The notes below the pieces were generated by a model, which made no database searches, was not told the DNA's origin, and saw only the letters and a list, made by a program, of their open reading frames with translations. Below are positions 12,641-24,128 of a stretch of DNA of 64,000 nucleotides, piece after piece (position 1 is the first letter of the stretch; each line of letters opens with the position of its first letter). The position numbers were made by a program, and so were the translations under genes. The stretch is from positions 13,206,001 to 13,270,000 of the forward strand of contig NC_003281.10 in assembly GCF_000002985.6 (NCBI RefSeq), given 5' to 3'. Source of the stretch: Caenorhabditis elegans (taxonomy: Eukaryota; Nematoda; Chromadorea; Rhabditida; Rhabditidae).

Positions 12641-14483
12641 TAATTTGAACAAAATTAAAACAGAAAAAATGTCGAAAAAAAATTTTTTTTTTGGCCAACT
12701 TCAAAAATTATGAGTGGGAAAAACTGAGTAAAAAAAATTTTCAAAATTTTTTTGAGTTTTTTTTAAAGTGAGTAGTAAATTGCCCTTTTTTCCCCCAAAA
12801 ACTATTTTTTGTCAGAAGTATATTCGCGAATCTCCCTCCACCAAACCGTTTTTTTTTCATTAATCGACTTCGAAAAACGAAATGTACTTCCCATTAACCC
12901 AATAAACTTAATATCACTTTCCCCTCTCTTTCACCAACTGCACTCCTCTATTCTATTCATCCTTTTCCCATTAAATTTGAAATCAGAATAGTGTTAGTTC
13001 TATTTCAAAAGAGGGTTCAAAAAGAAATGGAGCAGAAGGATATATTGTGTTCATGTTCAAGTACATTACGTGCCCTTTTCAATTAGCTATTGTGTTTTTT
13101 AATGCATTGCAAGTTCTAGTGGACCCCCTTCACATTATTGTTTTTGATGCTCAAGCATTATGTAAAAGTATGTAGTACCTACTAACATTTTTCTTTATAT
13201 ACCATTGTTTTAACTTTTAATTGGATAGCTATACATTTTTTTTTAGAATTTCTATTTTATGTAGAAAAAGTATTCTATTAAAGTTGGATTACCAAATCTG
13301 ACTAGTGAGCTTTTTTACAGCGTCGGGAACTTAATTTTTATTTAATCATCACTCTTCTATAAATATTGTGTTATTTTATTAAGAGTTTATTCGTTAATTT
13401 TTGGCCAGTGGGGCTTCAAAATGTCTCATTACGGTATTTGGTAGTTTAGGGTAATTTTGGGTCTAAAAAAGCAAAGTCTCAGATTTCGGTAGTCCACCTT
13501 TAAACCCAATTCAATGACCAAAACTTACTTGACCTAGTGTGCGTTAGAAAAATTAGGACCTGATTCATAAAATCTGAGAAACATTTTTTAAGAGATGTAA
13601 TAATAAAATATTTAAAAAATTAATGCAAAAAATTGCTAGACTTTTTAAATTTTACAGCCGAAGTATTGGTAAGTCGCCACAATATTTTCCCCTTGCAATT
13701 TTTGATTACAATTTGTTTTAAAAACATGATTAAAATACAAGAATGATCTGTTTTTTAAATCAACATTTTTAGTCTACTTCCGAAACTATAATATGACCCC
13801 AATTTTTGAATGTAAATGTAAAATTTCAAAAAAAAAAAGAAAAGTTTTACTTTTATATTGACTTATTTTAGCACTATGTGAAGTTCTTTTTACTGGTGAT
13901 CCTTCTTTAAAAAGTTTCGAAGTTCTCTAATATTATTCACTAAAAAGTCCATTGTAATTGTAATAGAATTTTTTTAAAATTTAAATTTAAAAATCCAATT
14001 TATCACCAAAATTCTAGTCTGTTTTTCTACCATTCCATCCTTTTGATTCCTTAATCTGTGTACCTAAGAGATTTTTAACACTTGACCGAAAATGGACAAA
14101 GAAAGGGGCGAGAAATGAAGAAGTGGTGATAATCAGATTAATCGTCGAATCGTTTCTCCAAATGTTTTTTTGTCTTCTAGATTTCATAGTTTTTTTTTCT
14201 GTGAATGATCAAAAGGAACACGACAAACAAACCTTTCCATTAGAGACCTCCTCAATATATTTCCGCCGCCAAAACTCTTGACAATGTGTTCGAAACAACC
14301 CATATTTACCGCTTTGAGAGGGATGAAAGGACAACTTAGATGTTGACTAAATAGAGTTATTAGTAGGTTAAAGTAGATTTGTTGCTCCATTTTTCTTTAT
14401 TGTGACTTTTAGTAGCCAAATAAATAGCCAAAAGTTTCAGAATTTTTGATAGAATTTTAAGTTGGAGTCTTGCATCCAGGAGT

Positions 14484-14846
14484 GAGCGGCAATTACTGAT
14501 TGCCGGAAATTTTGAAAAACGGTAATTGCCGGAACAAATTCGGAAATCAAAATTGCCGGAAATATAAATTTGATGCTTTATGTAGATTTAGGAGCCTGAA
14601 CATGCATTTTAATGAACAATTTTCTATTTTCAAGTTCAAAATTAAAATATTTAATCCTTTAAGGATTGATCATTTTCTTTGAAAAAAAGAAGATCAACCG
14701 AATACTAAAAAACTGTGAAAATTTTTTCAAGTTTCAAAATTTAACTAGTTTGAGAATTGCCGGAATTGTCCGGAAATCGGTATATTTGACAAATTCCGCT
14801 ATTGCCGGAATTGCCTATTGTCGGAAATTTTCAATTGCCGCGCACC
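14484..14846. repeat. GCCGGAAAT-type foldback repeat
   Basis: GAGCGGCAATTACTGATTGC at the left is answered by TTGCCGGAATTGCC blocks and TTTTCAATTGCCGCGCACC at the right. The core is AT-rich. It is related in style to the CGGCAAAT family but with different spacing. Confidence 0.55.
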
Positions 14847-16081
14847 ATCCAACACATAAATATTCTTGAGAAGTAGGCACGCCTGCCTGCCTCTAGCTTT
14901 TAAAAAAAAATATATTCAAATTAAAAAAAATTCATCTCTTGTTCCACAGATTCCAATGAAAGTTCAAGTTCAAAAAGTATTGTTTTCCTCGATTCTCAAC
15001 ATTTTCAAAAATCAAGACATATCATATTACAAGACAGAACCATTTCCCACAGTAACTGGCTTTTCCGTGAAGAAAAGCGAACACAAGTGTTGAAAAGGCG
15101 AAAAAATGAGATAAAATCCGGTAGAAAGTGACCACTCGAACTTCTTTTTCCCCTCTCCGGTGCCAAGATCCTCTTTTTCTTCCGTTCTTTATTTATTTTT
15201 GTATTTCTATTATTTGAAAAGAGCAAAAGAGTGGATGGGCAGAGAGACATTCAAAGAAACATGCTTACCTTTTCCTGTATGCCAATGACATTACCCCCCC
15301 CCCCCCCTCATGTTTCTTCCTGTTTCTGAGTGACTACGTTAATTTTGTAAGGATTTTTTGTTAAAACATGCTTGAATTTTGTTAAAACATGCTGTTTTAA
15401 ATATTAATATTCAAATTTTGTCTAACATGCGACAGTGCTACAGTATTCTCAAAAAATAACAAAAACTTTAAAAAAAAGTTTAACTTTTTCTTTGACAGTT
15501 TTCAAATTGCTGCTTGTAAGGTATACAATTTTTGTTAAACAATTATTTTTGAAATATCTAAAAAAATAAGTTTATTGTCAAAAATATTCAACAGCGCTCA
15601 GCTCTACAATTAGTTATTTCCCTAGTTTTTCTAATGAAACGTAGTTTAAAATTGCCATTATGTATTAAATTTAAAATTGGAAATTGTAAAATTTAAAAAT
15701 ACCAGTAGACCCTAAAACTACCAGATATAATAGCAACACTGTTCAAAAAAGTTTTTTGAACTTTTTAAATACGGTTAAAAAAAAACGCCGCATTTTAATT
15801 ATGTCATACTATTTCTATTTGAAAATTATAAAGGTTCAAAAGTTCTCGAAACCCCCAAAATTTTAAGAAATTTGGCAATTTACCAAAAGTTTGACTGAAA
15901 ATTTGGAAAACCCTAAAAAATTTTGGACGGTTTTACTGTTTAGAAATGTTTGAAAAAAATCACAAATCAATAAAAAATTGGTCGAGAAAATCACAAAAAT
16001 GTTTTAGAAAATTATCGACTCCTTGGTAAACCCGGAAAATTCTCGCAATACGGGATGTTAGAAGTTCTACCAAATTCAAGA

Positions 16082-16612
16082 ACAGGGGTGTGCAGCAGGG
16101 CTGTGCGGCAACCGGCAACCAAGTTGCCGGTTGCCAGTATTTTTTGAGTTCGGCAACTTCAGCAATTGTCGAACTTTTTCGGCAACTTCGGCAACTGCCG
16201 ATGTCAATGTCAAACAATTGGTAGCTCAGAAAAAAAGCATTCAGAGAGCCTGAAAAATGCTAAAATTTCACTGTAAACGAAAAAACGGCCATACTATTTT
16301 CCAAAACGCTCAAAAATATAATTTCAACAAAAATATATGTTTGACCAATGTCAAAACTTTGAAATCTGGTTGCCGGTTGCCAAAAAGTTGCCACAGTTTC
16401 GGCAACCAAAAGTTGCCGGTTGCCGAAATTTTTAGGGTTCGGCAACTCCGGCAATTGCCGGTTGCCGAAAATCTCGGTTGCCGCACAGCCCTGGTATGCA
16501 ACAAATTCGGCAAACTGAAAAATTATTGTGATCTACCCAGTATGGCGAATTTGCCGAATTTGTCAAATTTGCCATGCTCGGCAAATTTTAAAACTTGCCG
16601 CACGCCCCTGCT
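16082..16612. repeat. Palindromic repeat built of GGCAACCGGCAACC blocks
   Basis: The left end CAGGGCTGTGCGGCAACCGG is the inverted complement of the segment ending TTGCCGCACAGCCCTGG near 16491. Internal blocks of TTGCCGGTTGCC occur on both arms. A second unit with TTGCCGCACGCCCCTG follows at about 16540-16612. Confidence 0.65.
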
Positions 16613-17153
16613 CAAGATAAAGAGCAAAAATAGAAAAATAGCTCTAAATCTAGTTTCCCAAATATCTCTCTCCTTTTCCCAACGTCTCCCTCCACTATCT
16701 AAGTACCATCTCCATGTCCCAGCTATTCATCCTTTTTTGTCTGACCGTCCTTGAACTCTCACCTCCTTTCCCGTTGTTGGATGTTCCAACACCTTAATAA
16801 TAGAGGGGAAATAACTAGGTCTCCGTTTGCCTTTCTTTCCGTCAACTTTCAATTTTATTAGGATCTCTCAAAACTCACCCCAAAATTAGATTCTAATTAC
16901 CTTGTTTTCCATGACATCCGGATCAATTATCCAACGTTCATTTTGAAAGTTCGTCGCAAATTTGTATGTTCTAGAATTCAATACTTTGTGTCCTTTTTCT
17001 AATTTTTCTCAAATCGAACTCTTCAAAATTCTTTTTTTTTTGTTACCAAAAGTCATTAAAAAGTTTTACAGAACACTCTTCAACAAAATCTCATGTTTCA
17101 TCGGTGACGTCATTTTCTACCTACAAGATCATCACTTATACACAAAATATTCA

Positions 17154-19178
17154 ATGAAACCCCGGTTAATATTCATATTCTTTGCCTGCTATTTCCTAAA
17201 TTTCTTGCCCTTCTCAAATCAATTGCCATGTTCTTATCAGGTATTCTTTGAAATATTCATTAATTTTTTTACGGGACAAAAAATTCTAGAATGCGTATTG
17301 TGCAACATATTTAACGCGCAAAACATCTCGTAGCGAAAACTACAGTAATTTTTAAGTGACTACAGTAGTCGATTTATGGGCTCAATTTTTGAAAAAAAAA
17401 ATTAAAATAATTTATTTGTCGATAGAATATTAAAATTAGGTAAGCAAAAAATGAAGAATATCGCTGTCACTATTTGAAAACAAATTAATTTTAAAAATCG
17501 AACCGTAAATCGACACTACAGTAGTCAGTTAAACAAATACTGTTGTTTTCGCTATGAGATATTTTGCGCGTCAAATATGCTGTGCAATATGCATTCTCAG
17601 AATTTTGTCTTCCTGTATTTAATAGGTAGTTCATTTGCGCGGGAATTCAAAAATAATTACATTTTTTTATTTTTGCAAAATTGAAAAAAAATTATTAAAA
17701 AGTATCTAAAAATTTTAAAGTTTTTTAAACAGTAATACCGGCATATTTTCTGTCATTTAAAGCAAAAAAATTTTGACAATTTTTTTAAACCCACAAGTGG
17801 TATGCCACCTTTAATTTTACTGTACGTTGGCTACTTTGGCAGCCTGTATCTCGGTTATTTTTAACTTTGCTCAAAATTGACTAACCGTCGAAATCTAGAA
17901 AAATATTTTGTCTTCATTTTACTAGTTGAAAATTTTTCGATAAAACTAAAAACAACCAAGATATAAGCTATCAAAAACCATAAGCATTTTTTGAAACAAT
18001 TTCTCCAAAAAATTTGAAAAATGCGGTAGTTTTTCAAATTTTTTGACCAAAAATTTCATATAACTGAACTAATTGATCTTCTTTGCAATTCAGAATCCAC
18101 GAATAGAAGACATATTACTGGAAGTGCCAATAGAACACGAACATCCACATCGTCATCGTAGAGGTCTACCAAGTTCAGATCCAACCTCCCCTCCAGTTGA
18201 AAAGTTCGCTCCATTGAGAATCCAATTACACTATGACAAAAGTATACAGAATCTGACAGCTGAAGTACAAAATTTTGTGAATACCACATTATTGCCTGAA
18301 GCTGTTGGATATTGGGAAAATGCACTAAGAGTTCGACCTATGACGACACCTATTCGGTTGAGAAGGTAGGTTGCAAGAAAAAAATAAATCAAAAATTTGA
18401 AGGCACTTTTAAACTTTTTAAGAAAGTGTATCTCCTCATTCTACTACTACAAGCAAGGAATGCGAAATGTTGCATGTGACAAAGGTTGCCGAGAGAGAAC
18501 AACGTGTGGAGAGGCAGACATTCCCCGTGATCATTTGTTGGTAAGTTGAGACACGCAGCGCCGTGCCGTCGATAGCTCAGTTGGTAGAGCGGAGGACTGT
18601 AGAGTTAGCAGGTATCCTTAGGTCACTGGTTCGAATCCGGTTCGACGGAATGCTTTTTTAAATTTTATTAAAATAAGCTCGTTTTAAGCTCGTTTTTGAA
18701 AACTTAAAACTTAAAATAGCAATATTTTAGGACTGTTTGGCATGTAATAATACTGATGATTGTAAAACCACTGGAGAACTGGGCGAAGGAGTTAAGGACA
18801 CAGATTTTATATTGTAAGTTTAGTTTTATAAGTTCAAATTTCAAAAATTACTATATTAATATCACTGCAGATACGTCACTGCGCATGACTCCAAAAGATG
18901 CGAAGGCCCTGAAACTCTGTCATATGCTGCTCACTGCCAACAAGAAGCTGACTTTGATCGCCCTATAGCTGGAAATGTGAATCTTTGCCCGAGCGCCTTG
19001 TCTGTTCACAATCATGATTACGAAATACTTACGAGCACTGTAAAACATGAAATACTTCATGCCCTAGGATTCTCTGTTGGATTATACGCTTTCTTTCGTG
19101 ATTCGGAAGGTAAACCTAGGACAAAAAGGTAAGTGGACGAAAAAATTTTTAAAAAAAGTTTCGCTCCCGGGTGGGCTC

Positions 19179-19214
<36 letters not shown>

Positions 19215-22200
19215 GCCTATTGCGCCACGGAAGCACGTCGACAGCGGGCAGGGCGGGCGTATAAGAGTCCTATCATTGCAGGAATCGCTACGGACGACCT
19301 ACCTCACTGAACAAACAGAAAGGGTATTATGATTGGGATAGCAACACAATAACCACGGTTTTGAGAGAGAATTGGTGGACTGGAGAAGGAAAAGTCAGTT
19401 AAAAAAAATTTTGTTTCAAATAAACTTAAAATCTCTAGGTTATCCACCCGATTCACATGATGGTTACGCCAAAAGTTCGAGAAGAAGCGCGAAGACATTT
19501 CGGATGTGATAAGCTTGAAGGGGCGGAGCTTGAGAATCAAGGAGGCGAGGGAACCTATTTAACACACTGGGAAAAACGGGCATATGAGGTTTTGAATTCT
19601 TTGAAAATAAACAAATAGTTTTTTTTTAAATTCAGAACGAAGCAATGACTGGCACGCACACTCAGAATCCAGTATATTCTCGATTAACGTTGGCATTTTT
19701 GGAGGATACGGGATGGTATCAACCTAATTATGAGTAAGAAACAGGGCTGATAATTAGTTTTTCGCTTTTTTTGGAAAAAAACAGCGAAAAAACGAAAAAA
19801 AAATCAAAGAATTTGGAAAATCTGTACCATAAAATCTATTAAAAATAATTACAGGCACACAAATTGTGTGAATGCGTATTGCACAACATATTTGACGCGC
19901 AAAATATAACTATATCTCGCAGCGAAAACTAGTAGTCATTTAAATGACTACAGTAGTGTCGATTTACGGGCTCGATTTTTTAAATGAATTAAAATGATTT
20001 ATTTATCGATAGTCTCTTAAAATTAAACCAAGGAAAATTAAATAGTGTTACTATTCGAAAAAAAAAATCATTATAATAATCAAGCTCGTTAATCGACACT
20101 ACAGTAGTCATAAAAAGAGTTACTGTAGTTTTCGCTACGAGATATTTTGCGCGCCAAATATGCTGCGCAATACGCATTCACAGAATTTTATGTTCTCGTA
20201 ATAGGCGAAACTAATAGGCAAAACAATATAAAACAATATAGAGAAAATCACGAAAAAAAGAAAGAAGAGTACGATCAAAGCGCGCTTCTCCGTTTGCGAA
20301 GTGCTCATTTGCGGCACGGTTTTAAGCTCCGCCCATTCCGCTTGTAAAAATTTGCTACCAGAATTAAACCAAAAACACCTAACGTTCCTCTTTTTCCAGA
20401 GTCGCCGAAGATCTTCACTGGGGAAAGCAGCTTGGATGTGATTTCGCGATGAAAAGTTGCGGAGAATGGATTCATGAGAAAAAGATTTTGTTAGTTTCCA
20501 ATTATTTTATTTTTAAAATTTCTAGTTTCAGAGGTGAAGATGCTTATCCATACTGCAGTGATATAAAGCATGACGGATCAAAGTCGATGGCAATTACTAG
20601 GTAATCAATTTTTTTGTTGAAAAATTGCGGTATTACGGGAGGAACACAAGATTCTGAGAATGCGTCTTGCACAACATATTTGACGCACAAAATATCTCGT
20701 AGCGAAAACTACATTAATTCTCTAAATGACTACAGTAGCGCTTGTGTCGATTTACGGGCTCGATTTTCTAAATGAATTTCTTTCCGAATAGTGACATATT
20801 ATTTTCACTTTTTTGCATATTTAAATTTTCTATCGATAAATAAATTATTTTACTCCATTTCGAAACCGAGCCCGTAAATCGGCACAAGTGCTACAGTAGT
20901 CATTTAAAGAATTACTGTAGTTTTCGCTACGAGATACTTTGCGCGTCAAATACATATGCTGCGCAATACGCATTCTCAAAGTTTTGTGTGCCTGTAATAT
21001 TTAAAGTGTAATGGATTTATTCGGATGGGGGCATAAGTTATACATAAATAAATTGTTATTAAAATTGTTTTTTTTGAAAAATAATAACTAAAACATTAAA
21101 AATGTGAAAAATGTATTATATAATTTTTCGCGTTGCGGGACCATCCGGATAAATCCATGCGCCTTTATGTGGCAGAAAATTACCCTACACCAGGGGTGGG
21201 CGGCAAACGATTTTTTCCGGCAAATCGGCAAATTGCCGGAATTGAAATTTCCGGCAAATCGGCAAATTGCCTGAATTTAAAATTTCCGGCAATCCAGAAA
21301 ACCGGCAAATTGCCGATTTGCCGAATTTGCCGAAAATTTTCGGAAAATTGTGGTTTTGCACTTATTTTTTTGGAAATTTCAGAATTTTTCCAAAATTGAT
21401 TTCAAATGGCCAAATAAAACACATTCTATGAATATTCCTACATTTATTTTGATAAGTAAGCAAGTTCTGTAAAAATATCTAGAAAAAACGGAAAAAATGT
21501 GTTCCCGTCATGTAAAAAATCCCTCTAAACATTTCCGACAAATCTGATATCCGGCAAATCGGCAAACCGGAATTTTGCCGAAAATAAAAATTTTCGGCCA
21601 ACCGACAAAGCGGCAAATTGCCGGAATTCAAAATTTCCGGCAAGTCGGCAAACCGGCAATTTGCCGATTTGCCGAATTTGTCGACAAATCAATTTGCCGA
21701 ACGGCAATTGCCGCCCACCTCTGCCCTACACTACCAATTTTTTCCAGATGTACAACTCAACGTGATTCTCTAGCATTGTGCAACCTTGTACCATTCCAAA
21801 AAGAGCTCCCTTCCCAATATCGTAATTTTATGAGCCTCCCCGGAGTGAACCCTGATGGAGCAAAATATTACGGTGGCTCAGTTGAAATGGCTGATTATTG
21901 CCCGTTTTTACAAGAATTCGAATGGAAACTGATCGATAAAACTCAACACAAGGACTCGAGATGTGAACTTGAAGGGAATGGTAAAGAGGGAGAGGATATT
22001 CTAGAGGTTTATGGAGCAAATTCCAAATGTTTCGAATTTCCGAAACCGTGGACTGAGAGAAAGTGTGGGAGGATTCGAGTTTTATCGCATTATATGGCTG
22101 GGTGTTATGAGGTGAGATTTTCTCTTTACAGTCACAAAAAAAAATTGTTTGAATTTTGGACCACTAGACATTTTCAAATTATTTTTCCAAAATCTTCTTA

Positions 22201-23316
22201 AAAATTTTTTTCGGTAATTTTCAAAAGTATATTTCGATTCCAAGCTTTTTCAGTGCAATTTTTCACTAGAGGATCGTAAAAAAGAAGATTTTTTTGCAGA
22301 TTTTGGTAGACTTTGTTTTTAAGTTTTTTTTAATATTGGGTCAAGCATTCCAAGCAACTTTTTGAAAAAATTCTGAATTCCCTCAAAAAAAAATTTTCTG
22401 AAATTGTTTTTAAAGTTTGCAAAATATCTGTCTAATTTTAGAGATCTTTAAAACTGTCACAAGTCTGCAAAAAAACAACTTTCGAATTTTATAAAGCTGC
22501 AATTACCTATGCGAAATAGTAAAAGTTCATTGTTGGGCTTAAGAACAATTATGCCAAATTTTAAAGGTGGTGCAGCTCCAGTGAGGAAATTGTTAAAAAC
22601 CGCTCCAATGGTCCTAAAATAACCGAATATCATAATAATACTTTTCGGAAAAATTTTGAAGATTTTTTATTTACTGTCAAAAAGTGAAAAATTACTCAGT
22701 TTTTGCCACTCATAATCATAATTTTGGAAGTCGACCAAAAAAAATAATTGTTTCTAAATTTTTTATACTTTAATTTTACTTCAACTATTTATTTTTAAAT
22801 ATTGTAGGGGTCGAAACATCCTCATAAGATCTCATAATTTCAAAATTTTGGCAATTTGCCAAAACTTTGTCCTGAAATTATGAAACATTTAAAATTTTTT
22901 AAAAGTGTTTTATTATGATATTCGGTTGTTTTGGATCAATATAAGTGTATTTAGACAATATCCCCACTGGCGCTACTCCACCTTTAAGTATTTTGCTGGA
23001 AAAAAATCAGTTTAAAAATTTTCAGCACCAATGCACAAATGGAACACTCTATGTTGGTTCTTATAATGCAACAGATATGTATCCATGTTACGCTGAAAAT
23101 CAAAAAATACACATCAAAAAAGTTGTTGATGGATGGCTTCGAGAAGGTTCCCTGATATGTCCAAAATGTGAAGATTACTGTACCAACTGTGGACCGCCCA
23201 TCGTCATACCAGATTACATTGGAGATCCTGAACTTGATGAGCCTTGCTCTTCTAACTTTAAATTATCAGTTTTAGCGTTTTTATGTTATTTAATTTTTCT
23301 TCACATTCGATCATAG
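17154..23316 (+). CDS. Leishmanolysin-like zinc metalloprotease (peptidase M8)
   Basis: Twelve exons: 17154-17240, 18094-18365, 18423-18540, 18731-18813, 18871-19128, 19282-19393, 19439-19588, 19636-19733, 20400-20489, 20532-20600, 21748-22111, 23026-23316. All phases agree and the product is 663 residues. Exon 1 encodes a signal peptide (Lys-Pro-Arg, then a long hydrophobic run). Exon 5 contains HEILH followed by ALGFS, the zinc-binding and catalytic HExxH motif. The third zinc ligand is the His of THWEKR in exon 7. M8 peptidases have a Met-turn after this, and GTHTQNP in exon 8 lies in that region. Exons 10-12 are rich in cysteine. The hydrophobic C-terminus after CSSNFK suggests a GPI-anchor signal. 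Family members act at the cell surface or in secretory compartments. Introns 1, 8, 10 and 11 each hold a foldback element, and introns 3 and 5 hold tRNA genes. From memory it corresponds to C. elegans Y43F4A.1. Confidence 0.92.
17271..17620. repeat. Foldback element, GCGTATTGCGCAACATATTTG family, copy 2
   Basis: It sits in intron 1 of the peptidase gene, 30 bp after the donor. The left arm begins ACGGGACAAAAAATTCTAGA and GAATGCGTATTGTGCAACAT; the right arm ends GCAATATGCATTCTCAGAAT. The internal CGTAGCGAAAACTACAGTAA is repeated inverted. Confidence 0.85.
18566..18649 (+). tRNA. tRNA-Tyr (GTA) with an 11-nt intron
   Basis: A full cloverleaf can be drawn. The acceptor stem CCGTCGA pairs with TCGACGG. 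The D-stem is GCTC/GAGC. The anticodon stem GAGGA pairs with TCCTT, with loop C-T-G-T-A-G-A interrupted after position 37 by about 11 nt. The T-stem ACTGG pairs with CCGGT around TTCGAAT, and the discriminator base is A. The anticodon GTA reads tyrosine, and an intron at this position is typical of eukaryotic tRNA-Tyr. The gene lies in intron 3 of the peptidase gene on the same strand, followed by a T run. Confidence 0.95.
19162..19234 (-). tRNA. tRNA-Asn (GTT)
   Basis: On the minus strand a 73-nt cloverleaf forms. Acceptor GCTTCCG pairs with CGGGAGC with one G-T pair. The anticodon loop is CTGTTAA (GTT) on the stem TCGG/CCGA. The T-arm carries TTCGAGC, and the discriminator base is G. The gene lies antisense inside intron 5 of the peptidase gene, between the exon with the HExxH motif and the next exon. 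Confidence 0.95.
19851..20202. repeat. Foldback element, GCGTATTGCGCAACATATTTG family, copy 3
   Basis: It lies in intron 8 of the peptidase gene. The left arm has GAATGCGTATTGCACAACAT and CGATTTACGGGCTCGA. The right arm has AGCTCGTTAATCGACACTAC and GCTGCGCAATACGCATTC. The outer ends ACAGGCACA and TCTCGTAAT are less conserved. Confidence 0.85.
20632..20999. repeat. Foldback element, GCGTATTGCGCAACATATTTG family, copy 4
   Basis: It lies in intron 10 of the peptidase gene. It starts TTACGGGAGGAACACAAGAT and ends GTTTTGTGTGCCTGTAAT, so the outermost ends are near-complementary. Arms carry the family blocks GACTACAGTAGCGCTTGTGT and its inverse. Confidence 0.85.
21191..21722. repeat. CGGCAAAT-family foldback element with matched ends
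   Basis: It begins CAGGGGTGGGCGGCAAACG and ends GGCAATTGCCGCCCACCTCT, which are inverted complements, in intron 10 of the peptidase gene directly after foldback copy 4. This is the clearest complete copy of the family in the window, at about 530 bp. Confidence 0.75.
22563..22986. repeat. Foldback element with AAAGGTGGAGTAGCGCC-type ends
   Basis: It lies in intron 11 of the peptidase gene. The left end AAAGGTGGTGCAGCTCCAGT matches the inverted right end GGCGCTACTCCACCTTT. Internal blocks ACCGAATATCATAATAA and TTATTATGATATTCGGTT are exact inverted partners. Related sequence occurs at 12425-12640 and, more diverged, at 42511-42948. Confidence 0.8.
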
Positions 23317-23611
23317 TTTTGGCGGTTTTTATGTTCAGTTTTTTCAACGATTCGGGTTTATTGGGGCGTTACCGGTCCCGGATTTCTTAATATTTTCCAA
23401 CACTTCTTTCCAAAAACTAATTAATTCCGGTGTATTTGATTTGCAATGAAATTGTTTTTTAAGCGATTGTTTCCATCACTCATAATCAGAATTTGAGAGT
23501 AAAACACGAACAACCCCGACAAAATAGACCATATAGAGGCGAATCCAATTATCGAATTTTCTTGTGACCGGCAAGTTAAAATAATCGATAATATGTAGGC
23601 TTCAGTGAAGT
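23317..23611. other. Peptidase 3' flank before the retrotransposon
   Basis: This 295-bp sequence lies between the peptidase stop and the left LTR and presumably includes the peptidase 3' UTR. Its last five bases, GAAGT, are the left target-site duplication. Confidence 0.6.
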
Positions 23612-24128
23612 TGTTGACCGCCCAGTGTAAGCGGGTTGGGGAGCCGCAACTGGGGTCAAGCCGGAAGAAGAGTCTAAGAGAGAACTGGCGTTTGCAGAGT
23701 GCCGAGCGAAGAGGAGGATAAGCGGTGTGAACGAGTAACACATGTTATTTCCATGAAACCCCATTTATTAGCTAAGGAATGATAGAAAGGGAAGTGTTTA
23801 AATAGAAAGGAATTAAATTAAAAGAAGGAACGTGCCGCTGGTGCGGCGACGAGACGAGTGAAGGGAGTTGAGGTAAAACTAATTTAGGCCAGCGAATTAG
23901 GACGAGCAAGGAGGGCGCGCGCGGTGAGACCCGCGGCGCACACTCGCTGCGAGACCATTGAGCTTGGCGGGAGATTCAAATGAGGGCGCGCATTAGATTG
24001 GAGAAAGGGGGAGATAGAGCGACTGGAAAGGAGCGGTTTATAGGTTTTCTGGTACGGCGAACACGATGGGAGTATTCGCGAGTGTCTCAGAGTACCAGAT
24101 AATTGGGAGATGGGATCATCTCACAACA
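23612..24128 (-). repeat. 3' LTR of the BEL/Pao element
   Basis: 517 bp, TGTTG...CAACA on the plus strand, matching 36683-37199 except at 24068. It contains the last 14 codons of pol, including its stop, so LTR sequence is partly coding. It is GC-richer than the flanks, with AGGGCGCGCGCGGTGAG and ACTCGCTGCGAGA segments. Confidence 0.95.

Larger units (their letters stand above)
8348..17153. other. 8.8-kb intergenic region, no gene seen
   Basis: This stretch lies between the tetraspanin stop and the leishmanolysin-like start. It contains repeats (listed separately), a pyrimidine-rich tract at 9780-9970, a CT microsatellite near 11778-11797, a run of about 14 C at 15294-15308 and long AT-rich stretches. 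Short frames here have no credible splice structure or recognisable domains. Part of the right end is presumably the promoter region of the peptidase gene. Confidence 0.55.

Noticed and set aside
14184..14390. 68-codon minus-strand frame in the 8.8-kb gap
   Set aside because: An isolated frame with no splice sites, domain or nearby exons.
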